Shown in pieces: positions 16,943 to 25,193 of a stretch of 47,713 nt of DNA; within the stretch, counting starts at the first letter, position 1, and every line of letters starts with the position of its first letter. The position numbers were made by a program, and so were the translations under genes. The stretch is from NCBI GenBank assembly GCA_003646415.1, contig QNFS01000002.1, positions 1 through 47,713 of the forward strand. Reading direction: 5' to 3'. The notes below the pieces were generated by a model. The model had not been told where the DNA came from, searched no databases, and saw only the letters and a list, made by a program, of their open reading frames with translations. This stretch comes from Gammaproteobacteria bacterium (GTDB lineage Bacteria > Pseudomonadota > Gammaproteobacteria > Pseudomonadales > Halieaceae).

Positions 16943-18326
16943 CGTGTTTCATTTTCCACTACTGGTCTTACTGCTGCTACCATTAATAGTTTCCTGCGCT
17001 TTGACACCGGATTATGAACGTCCGGAACTGGATGTGCCCGAGAAGTATATTGAGCCTGCCCCCGGCGGAGAAACTGTCGCCAACCTGGATTGGTGGGAAT
17101 TATTCCAGGATGAGCAGCTGCAGTTGTTGATCCGCACGGCCCTGGAGCAGAATAAAGACCTTGGCATTGCCCTGTCCAGAATCGAGGAAGCTCGACTGAC
17201 GGTGACCGCGGTGCGGGCCAATCAATTTCCTTTTCTCAGTGCGTCCGGCTTGTTCGGGCGTGAAAAACAAAGCCGTGAAATTTTCCCAGGCGCCGATGCT
17301 GATGACCGCTTTCGGGTAACTGGAGACCTGACTTACCAGGTTGATCTGTGGGGCGAGTTCAGCCGGGCTACCGAGGCGGCCCGCGCCAGCCTGCTCGCCA
17401 CTGAATCCGCGTATCGCACCGTGACGATTAGCCTGGTGAGCCAGGTGGCCAGCACGTATTTGCTGCTGCGTGACCTGGATCAGCGCCTGGAAGTGTCGAA
17501 ACAAACCCTGAAGACGCGGCTCGACAGCCTGGAGATTATTCAGGCGCGGTTCGACAAGGGTACGGTGCCTGAACTCGATGTTTACCAGGCGCAGGTAGAA
17601 GTCGCAGTCGCGGAAACCGCCATCGCATCGTTTCAACGGCGGATCGTTCAGACTGAGAACGCCCTGCGTATCCTGATGGGACGCAACCCGGGTCCGGTGA
17701 CTCGAGGGAATTCACTGGACAGTCAAATGTTCCCACCCTTGGTGCCCACCGGTCTGCCTTCGGAACTTTTACAGCGCCGGCCCGATGTGGTGCAGGCGGA
17801 AGCCGAGCTGATGGCTGCTACCGCCACGGTGGGGGTTGCAGAGGCGCTGCGCTATCCATCAATTTCCTTGACCGGCCGTTTTGGCGCGGAGAGCACCGAT
17901 CTGTCTGATCTCAATTCAGGCGATGCGGAAACCTGGAATATCGGCGCCAACATCTTTGCACCGCTGTTCAACTCGGGGCAGCTCAAGGCGCAGGCCGATG
18001 CGGCCCGCGAACGCGCAAAACAGTCTCTGCTGTCTTACGAGCGCACCCTGCAGCAGTCCTTCCGTGAGGTTGAGGATGCGCTGGTATCGGTGCGTACCTA
18101 CTATTCAGAAAGTGAGGCCCAGACTCGTCGCGCATTGGCCGCTCGCAATGCGGCCAGATTGTCCCGGGCGCGTTATGACGGCGGGGTGGTCGACTATCTT
18201 GAAGTACTGGATAGCGAACGCACCCTGTTCAGCGCGGAATTGGCGCAGTCGGAGACCCTGCAGTATTACTACAATGCCATCGTGCGACTCTATGCGGCGC
18301 TGGGTGGCGGTTGGTCAGTCAAATAG
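16935..18326 (+). CDS. Outer-membrane efflux lipoprotein (NodT/OprM-type TolC homologue)
   Basis: This 463-residue protein has a lipoprotein signal (LLLLPLIVSC, Cys about residue 21) followed by 'ALTPDYERPELDVPEKY', the typical opening of NodT-family channel subunits. Two OEP domains follow, with the signatures 'RRPDVVQAEAELMAATATVGVAEALRYPSISLTG' (in part) and 'ARYDGGVVDYLEVLDSERTLFSAE'. It completes the tripartite pump. Its start overlaps the permease by 8 bases. Its 3' end overlaps the stop of a minus-strand WS/DGAT stump (18315), which suggests the DNA junction that truncated that gene lies right here. Confidence 0.94.
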   Translation: MSDVFHFPLLVLLLLPLIVSCALTPDYERPELDVPEKYIEPAPGGETVANLDWWELFQDEQLQLLIRTALEQNKDLGIALSRIEEARLTVTAVRANQFPFLSASGLFGREKQSREIFPGADADDRFRVTGDLTYQVDLWGEFSRATEAARASLLATESAYRTVTISLVSQVASTYLLLRDLDQRLEVSKQTLKTRLDSLEIIQARFDKGTVPELDVYQAQVEVAVAETAIASFQRRIVQTENALRILMGRNPGPVTRGNSLDSQMFPPLVPTGLPSELLQRRPDVVQAEAELMAATATVGVAEALRYPSISLTGRFGAESTDLSDLNSGDAETWNIGANIFAPLFNSGQLKAQADAARERAKQSLLSYERTLQQSFREVEDALVSVRTYYSESEAQTRRALAARNAARLSRARYDGGVVDYLEVLDSERTLFSAELAQSETLQYYYNAIVRLYAALGGGWSVK

Positions 18327-18527
18327 ATCAAGGGGCGTCTTGGCGTACTTCCAGCGGAAGTAGGGGACCAGATGCACACGCTCCTCGAAACTCTGGTGAA
18401 ACTTCTCATATGACCACCCGTCCGGGTCGGTGGAGGGGTCCAATATAGCCACCTTGAAGGTGTGCATATAAGCTCTGGGTGTTTCCATCGCCAGCGTAAA
18501 AGCATCTGCACCGCCCATTCTTCTCAT
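18315..18527 (-). pseudogene. 5' stump of a wax ester synthase/diacylglycerol acyltransferase (WS/DGAT)
   Basis: An ATG at 18527 with a GGAG site upstream opens 70 residues. They match the extreme N-terminus of WS/DGAT acyltransferases: 'GGADAFTLAMETPRAYMHTF', 'VAILDPSTDPDG' and 'ERVHLVPYFRWK'. Full proteins are about 450-500 residues and carry an HHxxxDG active site; here the frame ends within the first 15% and the active site is absent. Downstream sequence is the efflux channel gene in the opposite direction, so the remainder is gone. It sits 61 bases after the damaged thiolase gene in the same direction, and the two were probably an operon. Confidence 0.78.
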
Positions 18528-18588
18528 ATCGTCGCTCCAGAACAATTTCGTATGCGTTCGATTAGCCATCAGCCGACGGGTGAACAGG

Positions 18589-19509
18589 TCAGCCTCTCTG
18601 GAAGATATGTACAAAACCGGCGCTGCCCAACCCTCCATTGTGCTGCAGCGCCGTGCGGGCGCCCTCGACCTGGCGCTTGCCGGCATCCCCGCGCAGGTGC
18701 CAGGTCAGCTCGGTGATCTGGGCCAGCCCGGTGGCGCCCAGGGGATGGCCCTTGGCGAGTAGCCCACCCGACGGATTAATCACATAGCGGCCACCGTAGG
18801 TATAATCGCCGTCGGCCACAAAGGCGTTCAGGTCCTCGTCCTTGCATAGCCCCAATGCCGAATAAGTGGCCAGTTCATTGGTGGTAAAGCAGTCGTGCAA
18901 CTCGATAACATCGATATCCTCCGGTCCGATGCCGGCGTCCTTGTAGGCGGCTGTCGCCGCATCGCGGCTGAGCGCCTGGAACATGACATCCATGACGCTG
19001 CCACTGAAGTACTGTTTTTTGTCACTGCCCCAGCCCTTGCCGATCAGGCTCACATCGCTGCGAATACCGTGGGTACGCGCAAAGGCTTCATTACACACGA
19101 TAACCGCCGCGGCGCCACAGCTGGGTGGGCAGGCATAGAGCTTGCGCAGGTTGCGAAACACCGGGGGCATGGCCAGGATCTCCTTCACGGTCAGCGGGTC
19201 CCTGAAGATCGCATTAGGGTTGTGTGCCGCGTGCCGGCGCGCCTTGCAGGAAATCGAGGCAATGGTTTCTTCGCTGATGCCGGCCTGCAACATGGCATCC
19301 ACTTGCGCGGCGAACATGGCGACCGCCGGGGGTGCGGCACGTTCCTCTTCGCTCAGGTTCATGGCCTGCTCGATCAAGCCGTAGCCGATGCCGGCATCGC
19401 TCAGCGCCGCGCGGGTCGCGTTCTGCCCCATGATGTCGTAGGGGTCGGATTGTCCCGGTTTTTTGAAGGGCACCATACCTACACCGGCGATTACTACTTT
19501 GTTGCTCAT
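18589..19509 (-). pseudogene. SCP-x-type thiolase lacking the catalytic cysteine segment
   Basis: The frame gives 306 residues; homologous SCP-x/lipid-transfer-type thiolases have about 390. The N-terminus ('VVIAGVGMVPFKKPG') and C-terminal half are well preserved: 'ELHDCFTTNELATYSALGLC', 'NPSGGLLAKGHPLGATGLAQ' with the catalytic His, and 'ALQHNGGLGSAGFVHIF'. However, the sequence jumps from 'AGIGYGLIEQA' straight to 'MNLSEEERAAPPAVAMF', skipping about 80 residues that include the NNNCxTG nucleophilic cysteine motif. The deletion is in frame. The product might fold partly but should not act as a thiolase. I mark it as a probable pseudogene. Confidence 0.75.
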
Positions 19510-19743
19510 TGATTTAATCCTGTCTAATTCTCAGAATGTACACTTTATACTGGAAGGTGCACTCCTGCTTGGCCTGATCGGTAAAGCACTTGTCCTCAAA
19601 AATATGGTCGCTTTATCGGCTGCGCTGTTACTCATGGCAGGATGTGGAATGCTGTACTACAATAATGCTTTTCGTGGCGCAGGCCGCATTTTTCGCCGGT
19701 TCCAAATGTCTGGAGCCAGCTGTATTTATAGGGAAATAAGCGT

Positions 19744-19923
19744 ATGAAAATGTACAAAGGAATCCTCGCTACACTGTTCTCAATCTTTCTGCTAATGGGC
19801 GTCGCTGCCTGCCAGGAAAAAGGCACGGCGGAAAAAGCCGGGGAAGCGATTGATGATGCGGCAGCTGATATGGCAGACAAAGCGGAAGATGCGGCGGATG
19901 AAATCAAGAAAAAAATGGAGTAG
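19744..19923 (+). CDS. Small lipoprotein, 59 residues, entericidin-like pattern
   Basis: An ATG at 19744 opens a frame with a lysine-containing start (MKMYKGI), a hydrophobic stretch (LATLFSIFLLMGVAAC) and a lipobox ending in Cys about residue 23. The mature 37 residues are highly charged and Ala-rich and contain 'KAGEAIDDAAADMADKAEDA', a heptad-like amphipathic helix. Small lipoproteins of this pattern are widespread in gammaproteobacteria and are of unclear function. It is shorter than common annotation cut-offs. It is divergent from the thiolase gene across a 234-base gap that shows no other convincing gene. Confidence 0.6.
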   Translation: MKMYKGILATLFSIFLLMGVAACQEKGTAEKAGEAIDDAAADMADKAEDAADEIKKKME

Positions 19924-20063
19924 AACTAACCGTCTTTCTATTGGGGACTGAGCGTCAACAGGTCCGGCCCGGTGGATGTGCAGGAGGCATAGAGGGCTGG
20001 CCTTTTAGTGCGGGGGCAAAGTACACTGGATTTTCCGATCTTTTGTAAGGCACTGAAAGTATT

Positions 20064-20219
20064 ATGCGCATCTTTATCACCGGGGCCTCTGGCTTCATAG
20101 GCGGTGCGATCGCGCAGGCTATGGCAGAGGAGCACGAAGTCCTGGCGATGTCCCGCTCGGACAAAAGCGACCAGCGTATTGGGGAGTTGGGCGCGGCCTG
20201 GTCCACCAGCTCGCTGTAG
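20064..20219 (+). pseudogene. 5' stump of an NAD-dependent epimerase/dehydratase gene
   Basis: The 51-residue frame starts with the extended-SDR nucleotide-binding motif 'MRIFITGASGFIGGAIAQAM' and the following beta strand 'HEVLAMSRSDKS'. Proteins of this family are about 300 residues. The family resemblance ends near 'IGELGA', then a few unrelated codons and a TAG follow. On the opposite strand the adjoining 20195-20281 reads as a different, unidentified coding-like fragment, consistent with a deletion fusing the remains of two genes. Confidence 0.7.
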
Positions 20220-20317
20220 GCGCGCACCTCGTAAGCAGCCAGGTAACACATGGGTGTCCCGGCCAAACTGCAGCTATACAATATTTGACAACGATATATT
20301 AGAAAGCTTCCCGCCGC

Positions 20318-20743
20318 CTACTGAAAGAATGCCAGTATGCCAAGCAGTACGGCGTAGCGGCTTGCCTTGCCTATTGCGGTTAAAATTATAAACACCACGA
20401 AGTGCACCCGCATGATGCCGGCGATGAAGGTCAGCGCGTCACCACCGATGGGTAACCAGGCCATCAGTAACGACCACACACCGAATTTCTGGAACCAGCG
20501 TTGCGCGGGCGCCAGCGTCTTTTCCTTGAATGGAAACCAGCGGCGATCCTGGAAATGGAGCAGGTAACGACCCAGTGTCCAGTTGACTGCCGAGCCCAGG
20601 GTGTTGCCTGCCGATGCCCACAGCCAGAGCGCCAGCGGGTCGTAACCGGCGCTGACCAGCCCGGCAAACAGAATTTCGGAATAGGCAGGTACCAGTGTGG
20701 CGGCCAGGAACGCGCTGATAAACAGGCCGAGATAAGCGTCCAT
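20318..20743 (-). CDS. YqaA/DedA-family membrane protein
   Basis: This 141-residue inner-membrane protein has four or so hydrophobic segments. Family features include 'SEILFAGLVSAGYDPLALWLWASAGNTLGSAVNWTLGRY' (read in part) and 'GVWSLLMAWLPIGGDALTFIAGIMRV'. These place it with YqaA, the small branch of DedA/SNARE-associated proteins, whose larger relatives act in lipid-carrier recycling; the role of YqaA itself is not established. It begins 9 bases after the amidotransferase stop and is the last gene of a minus-strand run that starts near 28234. Confidence 0.85.
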   Translation of the reverse strand: MDAYLGLFISAFLAATLVPAYSEILFAGLVSAGYDPLALWLWASAGNTLGSAVNWTLGRYLLHFQDRRWFPFKEKTLAPAQRWFQKFGVWSLLMAWLPIGGDALTFIAGIMRVHFVVFIILTAIGKASRYAVLLGILAFFQ

Positions 20744-20752
20744 TGCAGGTGA

Positions 20753-21355
20753 TTACTCCCGGCCCATCTGCCGTTCAATTGTGCAGTGATTGCGCACCGA
20801 CGCGTTATGCACCAGGCTGCGAAACAGGTTCTGTTGGGTGTTGCTCTGGGGCATATATTCCGGGTGCCACTGCACACCGATGAAATAGGGGTGATCGCGC
20901 CGCTCGATGGCCTGTACCACCCCGGTGTTTTCAATAGCGCTGATCCCAATGTCGTCCCCCAGTTCCTTGATAGACTGATCGTGTAGCGCGTTCACCACAC
21001 AGGACCCGGTTTGCAGTATCTGCCGCAGGTGACTCCGGTGCGACACCGTGATCGATTTTCGGGGCAGAATGCTGCGGACATTGTTCGTCTCCTCCGTATA
21101 GAAGTGCTCAATTTTCTGGTGCAGGGAGCCACCTAAAACCACATTCATCAGTTGGGCGCCCCGGCATATACCCATAACAGGCAGGCCGTTGTAGAGGGCA
21201 TACTGGATCATGTGTGTTTCCATTTGATCACGCTGTGGGTCATAGCCCTGTATGGATCGCGTGGCGAATACCATTCTGAACAGGCTCAATAGCAAACCGA
21301 CCACCCAGTCCGGCAGTGTGTTGCGCTGCCCCGGGTTGTCAGCACCGTTTCCCAC
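20753..21355 (-). CDS. Class-I glutamine amidotransferase (C26, PuuD-like), probably N-terminally truncated
   Basis: This 200-residue frame contains the nucleophile elbow 'LPVMGICRGAQLMNVVLGGSLHQ' and the catalytic His-Glu motif 'FIGVQWHPEYMP', as in gamma-glutamyl-GABA hydrolase-like enzymes. These usually have about 230-260 residues and begin with an 'IGI'-type strand and a GGxD motif; neither is present. The start is a GTG at 21355, and an in-frame TAG lies just upstream, next to the protease stop, so the gene cannot extend further. The missing first 70-80 residues suggest truncation. A hydrophobic stretch (WVVGLLLSLFRMVF) near the N-terminus is unusual. Confidence 0.72.
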   Translation of the reverse strand: MGNGADNPGQRNTLPDWVVGLLLSLFRMVFATRSIQGYDPQRDQMETHMIQYALYNGLPVMGICRGAQLMNVVLGGSLHQKIEHFYTEETNNVRSILPRKSITVSHRSHLRQILQTGSCVVNALHDQSIKELGDDIGISAIENTGVVQAIERRDHPYFIGVQWHPEYMPQSNTQQNLFRSLVHNASVRNHCTIERQMGRE

Positions 21356-21383
21356 TCTTCGAAATAACCTGGTGCAGCTCTAT

Positions 21384-24335
21384 CTAAAGTTCGCAGACAG
21401 TCAGATCAAGCTCCTCCCGCAAACCAGCTGTAGCATCCAGCTGGCTATTGTTGGTAACCACCGCCGTACTGGCCAGTTCCGGTTGCAGATAAGTCTGCGT
21501 AACCCGGCGTAAATCATCCAGGCTTACCGCCAGGATCTGCTGGCGAAACAGTTCGCGCTGGTCGTGGGTGCGGCCGAAGAGGCGGTTGTGGAAATGCTGC
21601 TTGGCCTCCCCGGCGGGAGAGCTGGGCTTGTCCATGCTGCCGATAACGCCCAGAATCGCTTCCTCCAGCACACGGTATTCATGGGGAGTCTCCAGCATCC
21701 AGGTCACCGCCGCATCAAAGTCCTGCAGTGTCTCAGCCAGGCGCGGATCCCGGTAGGAAAAGAAACGGAATGCCGCCACGCCTGAATCCTGTGAGGCGCC
21801 ACCACCGTAGGCGCCGCCCTGCTCCCTTATGGCACGGTGCAGGAAACCGTTGCGCAGGACGCCGCCCAGTACCACCAGGGCCGCTGCGTCAGGGTGCCGT
21901 ATAGGGACTGTGGGGTAGGCTCGGGCACAGAAGTTGACCTGGGTATTGGTCAGCCACATTTCCCCCCTGCGTTCACGCATTGGCTGTAATTCAAAAGGCG
22001 CCGCCAGTGAGTCTGGAGCATCCGCGCTCCAGATGGCGGTGGCGGCCTGTACTACCTCCGCCAGCTTGTGATCTTCTGCTATTGCAAGAAATTGCAAAGG
22101 GGTGGATTTGAGACGCAAATGCAGCTCCCCCAGCTGTGCGGCGAAGGCCTTCAGCTCCCGTGGCTCGCACAGACGATCATCCAGCGCTCGCAGGCTGCCG
22201 ATACCCGCCAGACCAGACAACTGGTGATTCAGTTGCGCCAGCGGGCTCATGCCCGCGCAGGCAGCGGTCATGGCCAGGCTGTGCCCGTTACCGGTAATGG
22301 TCCGATCCCGTTGCGCGCGCTGTTGTGCGATCAGGTCACGGATTCGGTCGGTCTCATCGAAGCGCACCGTGTGTAGTGTGTCGTGCATCAGTTGGGCTTG
22401 TGCTTCGGCGTTGCGCAGCAAAGCCTTGGAAGATAGGATGAAGTTCGCTGTTATTTCCTGTTCATTTTCGATATGGCCGCGCATGGAGTTGAAGGCGTTG
22501 ATGGCGCCCACGGTCGCGGCCTGGCGCTGTTGCGCTTCCAGGTAGGAATTGTCTCCCAAACCCAGCTCCGTCAGGATGTTGCTATAAAGGGGTAGTACCT
22601 GTAGTTGTTCATTTGACAACAGGGGCAGGGGCGCGATGACCTGCTGGTATACGATGCCGTTGGTGCCCTGGCCATAGAAGGTAGTGTGAATACCCCCGGC
22701 AGCGCTCTGGGCAAAGCTCAGGTCCGGCAGGCTGGCCGGGATATCGCTGAGTTCCACCTTGGGCAGAATACTCTCGTCGTCGACCTGCCCCTGGCGTGTT
22801 ACCAGGTCTGCGGCCAGTTGCACGACGGCGGCGCGCTGCTGTTCGTCCATGTCCGCTTTGATAGCGGCCAGTCGTGCGGCCTCTGCGGCCATTCGCTTAT
22901 TAGATAACGCCGTATCGGGTGTCATGATGAGTGTTACCCGGTGCGGGTTATCCAGCAATAACTGCTGTGCCAGCCGGCGAATATAATCCGGATCGTGAAT
23001 CTTTTTGTGCATGCCGGCTATTACCGGTTCCAGATTGAGTACGGCGATTGGGTCGCTGTAGTGCGTGGCGCTGCCCAGGCCTTGCAGGATGAGCTGCAGG
23101 CCGTAGGGGAAACTGTCGCCACTGATTTCACGCTGGTGCAATTCTAACTGGTGTAATACCGCTTCCAGCCGTTCCTGGCTGACGCCCTGTTCGGCGACCT
23201 GCCGCAGTACGTCCAGTACCATGCACTCCAGAGCGTCGGCATGTTCGGCCTCGCTGCCCTCGATGCCGCAGCAGAACACCATCTCGCGCATGGAGTCCTC
23301 CAGGCCGCACAGGGGTGATGGCGCCTGGCCCAGCCCGGTTGTTTCCAGGGCGTGTTGCAGTGGCGATGCGCTGTTGTCCAGCAGCACGCTGGATAACAGC
23401 TGGGCCTCCAGCAATTTTTCCAGGTTGGTACTTTCGCCCAGCATCCAACCCATTACCAGGTGCGTCTTCTTGTCTGTGCCGCCACTTTCGTCAAAAGCGT
23501 AGCTGTCCTGAACCCGCAGTGGTGCCTGCAGGCGTCGCTCTGCCTGCACCTCGATGCGCTGCTCCAGTTTGTCGAAGCGACCCAGGGCCTTTTCCTCGAA
23601 CACCGCCTGGTGTTCGCTGGCCTCAATGTCACCAAAGGTCATGAAGATCGCGTTGCTGGGGTGATAGTGGCTGCGATAAAAGGCCTGCAGTTGTTCGTAG
23701 CTCAGATCCGGGATGCGCTCCGGATCGCCCCCGCTGTTGTAGTGGTAGGTGGTGCTGGGGAACAGGTGTTCGCACAGTTTGCTCCACAGGGTACTGCTCA
23801 CGGAACTCATGGCGCCCTTCATTTCATTGAACACCACACCCTTGAACACCAGCTCACTGTCCGGGTTGCCGGGTTCGGCAAATTCCACCCGGTGGCCTTC
23901 CTGGGCGAAATCCAGTGGATTCAGTCGTGAGAAAAACACCGCGTCCAGGTAGACCTCCAGCAGGTTGTTGAAGTCCTTGCGGTTCTGGCTGGCGAAGGGG
24001 TAGGCGGTCCAGTCGGAGCTGGTGAAGGCATTCATAAAGGTGTTGAGCGAGCGTCGCAGCATCATGAAAAAAGGGTCGCGCACCGGGTAGTGTTCGCTGC
24101 CGCACAAGGCCGTGTGCTCCAGAATATGGGCCACGCCAGTGGAGTCCTCGGGTACTGTGCGCAGGGCGACCAGGAATACGTTCTCGGTATTTTGTGAGGC
24201 CAGGTGATAGTGCATTGCCCCCGTGGCTTTATGCGTAAATTGCTCCACCCGGATATTGAGGGACTCAATGGTCTCCTGATGAATGGGTTCGAATGCCGGA
24301 TGGGCGCTGGGTAAAGCGGTGCTGCTATTGCTCAT
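21384..24335 (-). CDS. M16 family metallopeptidase, presequence-protease-like (PreP/M16C)
   Basis: This 983-residue protein has full M16C length. The inverted zinc motif HxxEH appears as 'HILEHTALCGSEHYPVRDPF' near residue 70, with the further Glu expected downstream in 'EMKGAMSSV'. The C-terminal half contains 'QGGAYGGGASQDSG', the family's substrate-binding Arg/Tyr-type motif region. Such enzymes degrade unstructured peptides within a closed chamber. No signal peptide is seen, so it is probably cytoplasmic. It lies between glutaminyl cyclase and the amidotransferase on the same strand. Confidence 0.92.
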   Translation of the reverse strand: MSNSSTALPSAHPAFEPIHQETIESLNIRVEQFTHKATGAMHYHLASQNTENVFLVALRTVPEDSTGVAHILEHTALCGSEHYPVRDPFFMMLRRSLNTFMNAFTSSDWTAYPFASQNRKDFNNLLEVYLDAVFFSRLNPLDFAQEGHRVEFAEPGNPDSELVFKGVVFNEMKGAMSSVSSTLWSKLCEHLFPSTTYHYNSGGDPERIPDLSYEQLQAFYRSHYHPSNAIFMTFGDIEASEHQAVFEEKALGRFDKLEQRIEVQAERRLQAPLRVQDSYAFDESGGTDKKTHLVMGWMLGESTNLEKLLEAQLLSSVLLDNSASPLQHALETTGLGQAPSPLCGLEDSMREMVFCCGIEGSEAEHADALECMVLDVLRQVAEQGVSQERLEAVLHQLELHQREISGDSFPYGLQLILQGLGSATHYSDPIAVLNLEPVIAGMHKKIHDPDYIRRLAQQLLLDNPHRVTLIMTPDTALSNKRMAAEAARLAAIKADMDEQQRAAVVQLAADLVTRQGQVDDESILPKVELSDIPASLPDLSFAQSAAGGIHTTFYGQGTNGIVYQQVIAPLPLLSNEQLQVLPLYSNILTELGLGDNSYLEAQQRQAATVGAINAFNSMRGHIENEQEITANFILSSKALLRNAEAQAQLMHDTLHTVRFDETDRIRDLIAQQRAQRDRTITGNGHSLAMTAACAGMSPLAQLNHQLSGLAGIGSLRALDDRLCEPRELKAFAAQLGELHLRLKSTPLQFLAIAEDHKLAEVVQAATAIWSADAPDSLAAPFELQPMRERRGEMWLTNTQVNFCARAYPTVPIRHPDAAALVVLGGVLRNGFLHRAIREQGGAYGGGASQDSGVAAFRFFSYRDPRLAETLQDFDAAVTWMLETPHEYRVLEEAILGVIGSMDKPSSPAGEAKQHFHNRLFGRTHDQRELFRQQILAVSLDDLRRVTQTYLQPELASTAVVTNNSQLDATAGLREELDLTVCEL

Positions 24336-24408
24336 GCTTGGTCTCGGGTAGTGTTCGGGAAAGTTGACGACGCAGTTTATCCGTTACAAGGCAGCAGTGC
24401 GAATTAGA

Positions 24409-25191
24409 TTATGGCTGCGTTGGTTTTGTGGTAATGGGTAGCGGCACCAGTTCTATCTGGTATAACCATGGCCAGTGTTTACCGGTTACCCAAATCGAAC
24501 CATCGGCGGGATCCCGGGCTATGCCGTTGAGTACATCTGTGCCGCTGCGGCGCTCATCGGCGGGCAGCAGACCCTGCAGGTTTATGCTGGCGCTGACTAC
24601 GCCTGTGCCGGGATCGATGATGATGATGCGGTCAGTCTGCCAGATATTCGCCCAGATCTTGCCGTCCACCCACTCCAGTTCATTCAGTTTTTTTACTGAT
24701 CGGCCGTTTTCAGTGACCGTCACGGAGCGCAGGACCTGCTGCGTTTTGGGTGAAATGAAGTGTAGTTGTGCGCCGCCATCAGTGTAAATCAACTCCTTGC
24801 CGTTGTCCGTCAGTCCCCAGCCTTGCCCCGGGATACGAAACCAGTGATCGGCCTGCAAATCTCCCCGGTTGTAGACCAGCATCATGCGGTTGTGCCAGGT
24901 CAACTGGTAGACCTTGTCGTGAAGCACTGTCAGGCCCTCGGCGAAAATATGGGGCTTCAGTTTGCGGGCGGTATCTAGCCCACCATCGACAAAGTGATAA
25001 CGCAGCAGGTGAGACTTGCCGTAATTACCGGTGCTGACATAGAGGTAACCGTCCAGTATCTGTAGCCCCTGCACATAGTTCTCCCGCGACTGGGGTTTTT
25101 GGTCGGTCACGCGAAAGCCGTATTGCTGCACGGCCAGCGCGGCCACCGGCAGGCAGGCAAAGAGAAAGATCAGGGGTCGCAGCGCAGTCAT
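24409..25191 (-). CDS. Glutaminyl-peptide cyclotransferase (bacterial/plant type)
   Basis: This 260-residue protein has a signal peptide (LIFLFACLPVAALA). A beta-propeller follows, with 'ENYVQGLQILDGYLYVSTGNYG' and 'LNELEWVDGKIWANIWQTDRI', matching the glutamine cyclotransferase family, which converts N-terminal Gln to pyroglutamate in exported proteins. It should act in the periplasm. The ATG at 25191 begins 2 bases after the mnmC stop and gives the signal peptide; the longer frame from 25254 lies within mnmC and lacks one. Confidence 0.88.
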   Translation of the reverse strand: MTALRPLIFLFACLPVAALAVQQYGFRVTDQKPQSRENYVQGLQILDGYLYVSTGNYGKSHLLRYHFVDGGLDTARKLKPHIFAEGLTVLHDKVYQLTWHNRMMLVYNRGDLQADHWFRIPGQGWGLTDNGKELIYTDGGAQLHFISPKTQQVLRSVTVTENGRSVKKLNELEWVDGKIWANIWQTDRIIIIDPGTGVVSASINLQGLLPADERRSGTDVLNGIARDPADGSIWVTGKHWPWLYQIELVPLPITTKPTQP

Positions 25192-25193
25192 AT

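Noticed and set aside
18528-18686. Upstream extension of the WS/DGAT-like frame
   Set aside because: It overlaps the thiolase 3' end in another frame; WS/DGAT similarity starts at the ATG at 18527.
19604-19747. Short plus-strand frame with a lipoprotein-like LLMAGC start
   Set aside because: It has no ribosome-binding site, overlaps the better-supported small lipoprotein start, and its C-terminal part has no recognisable pattern.
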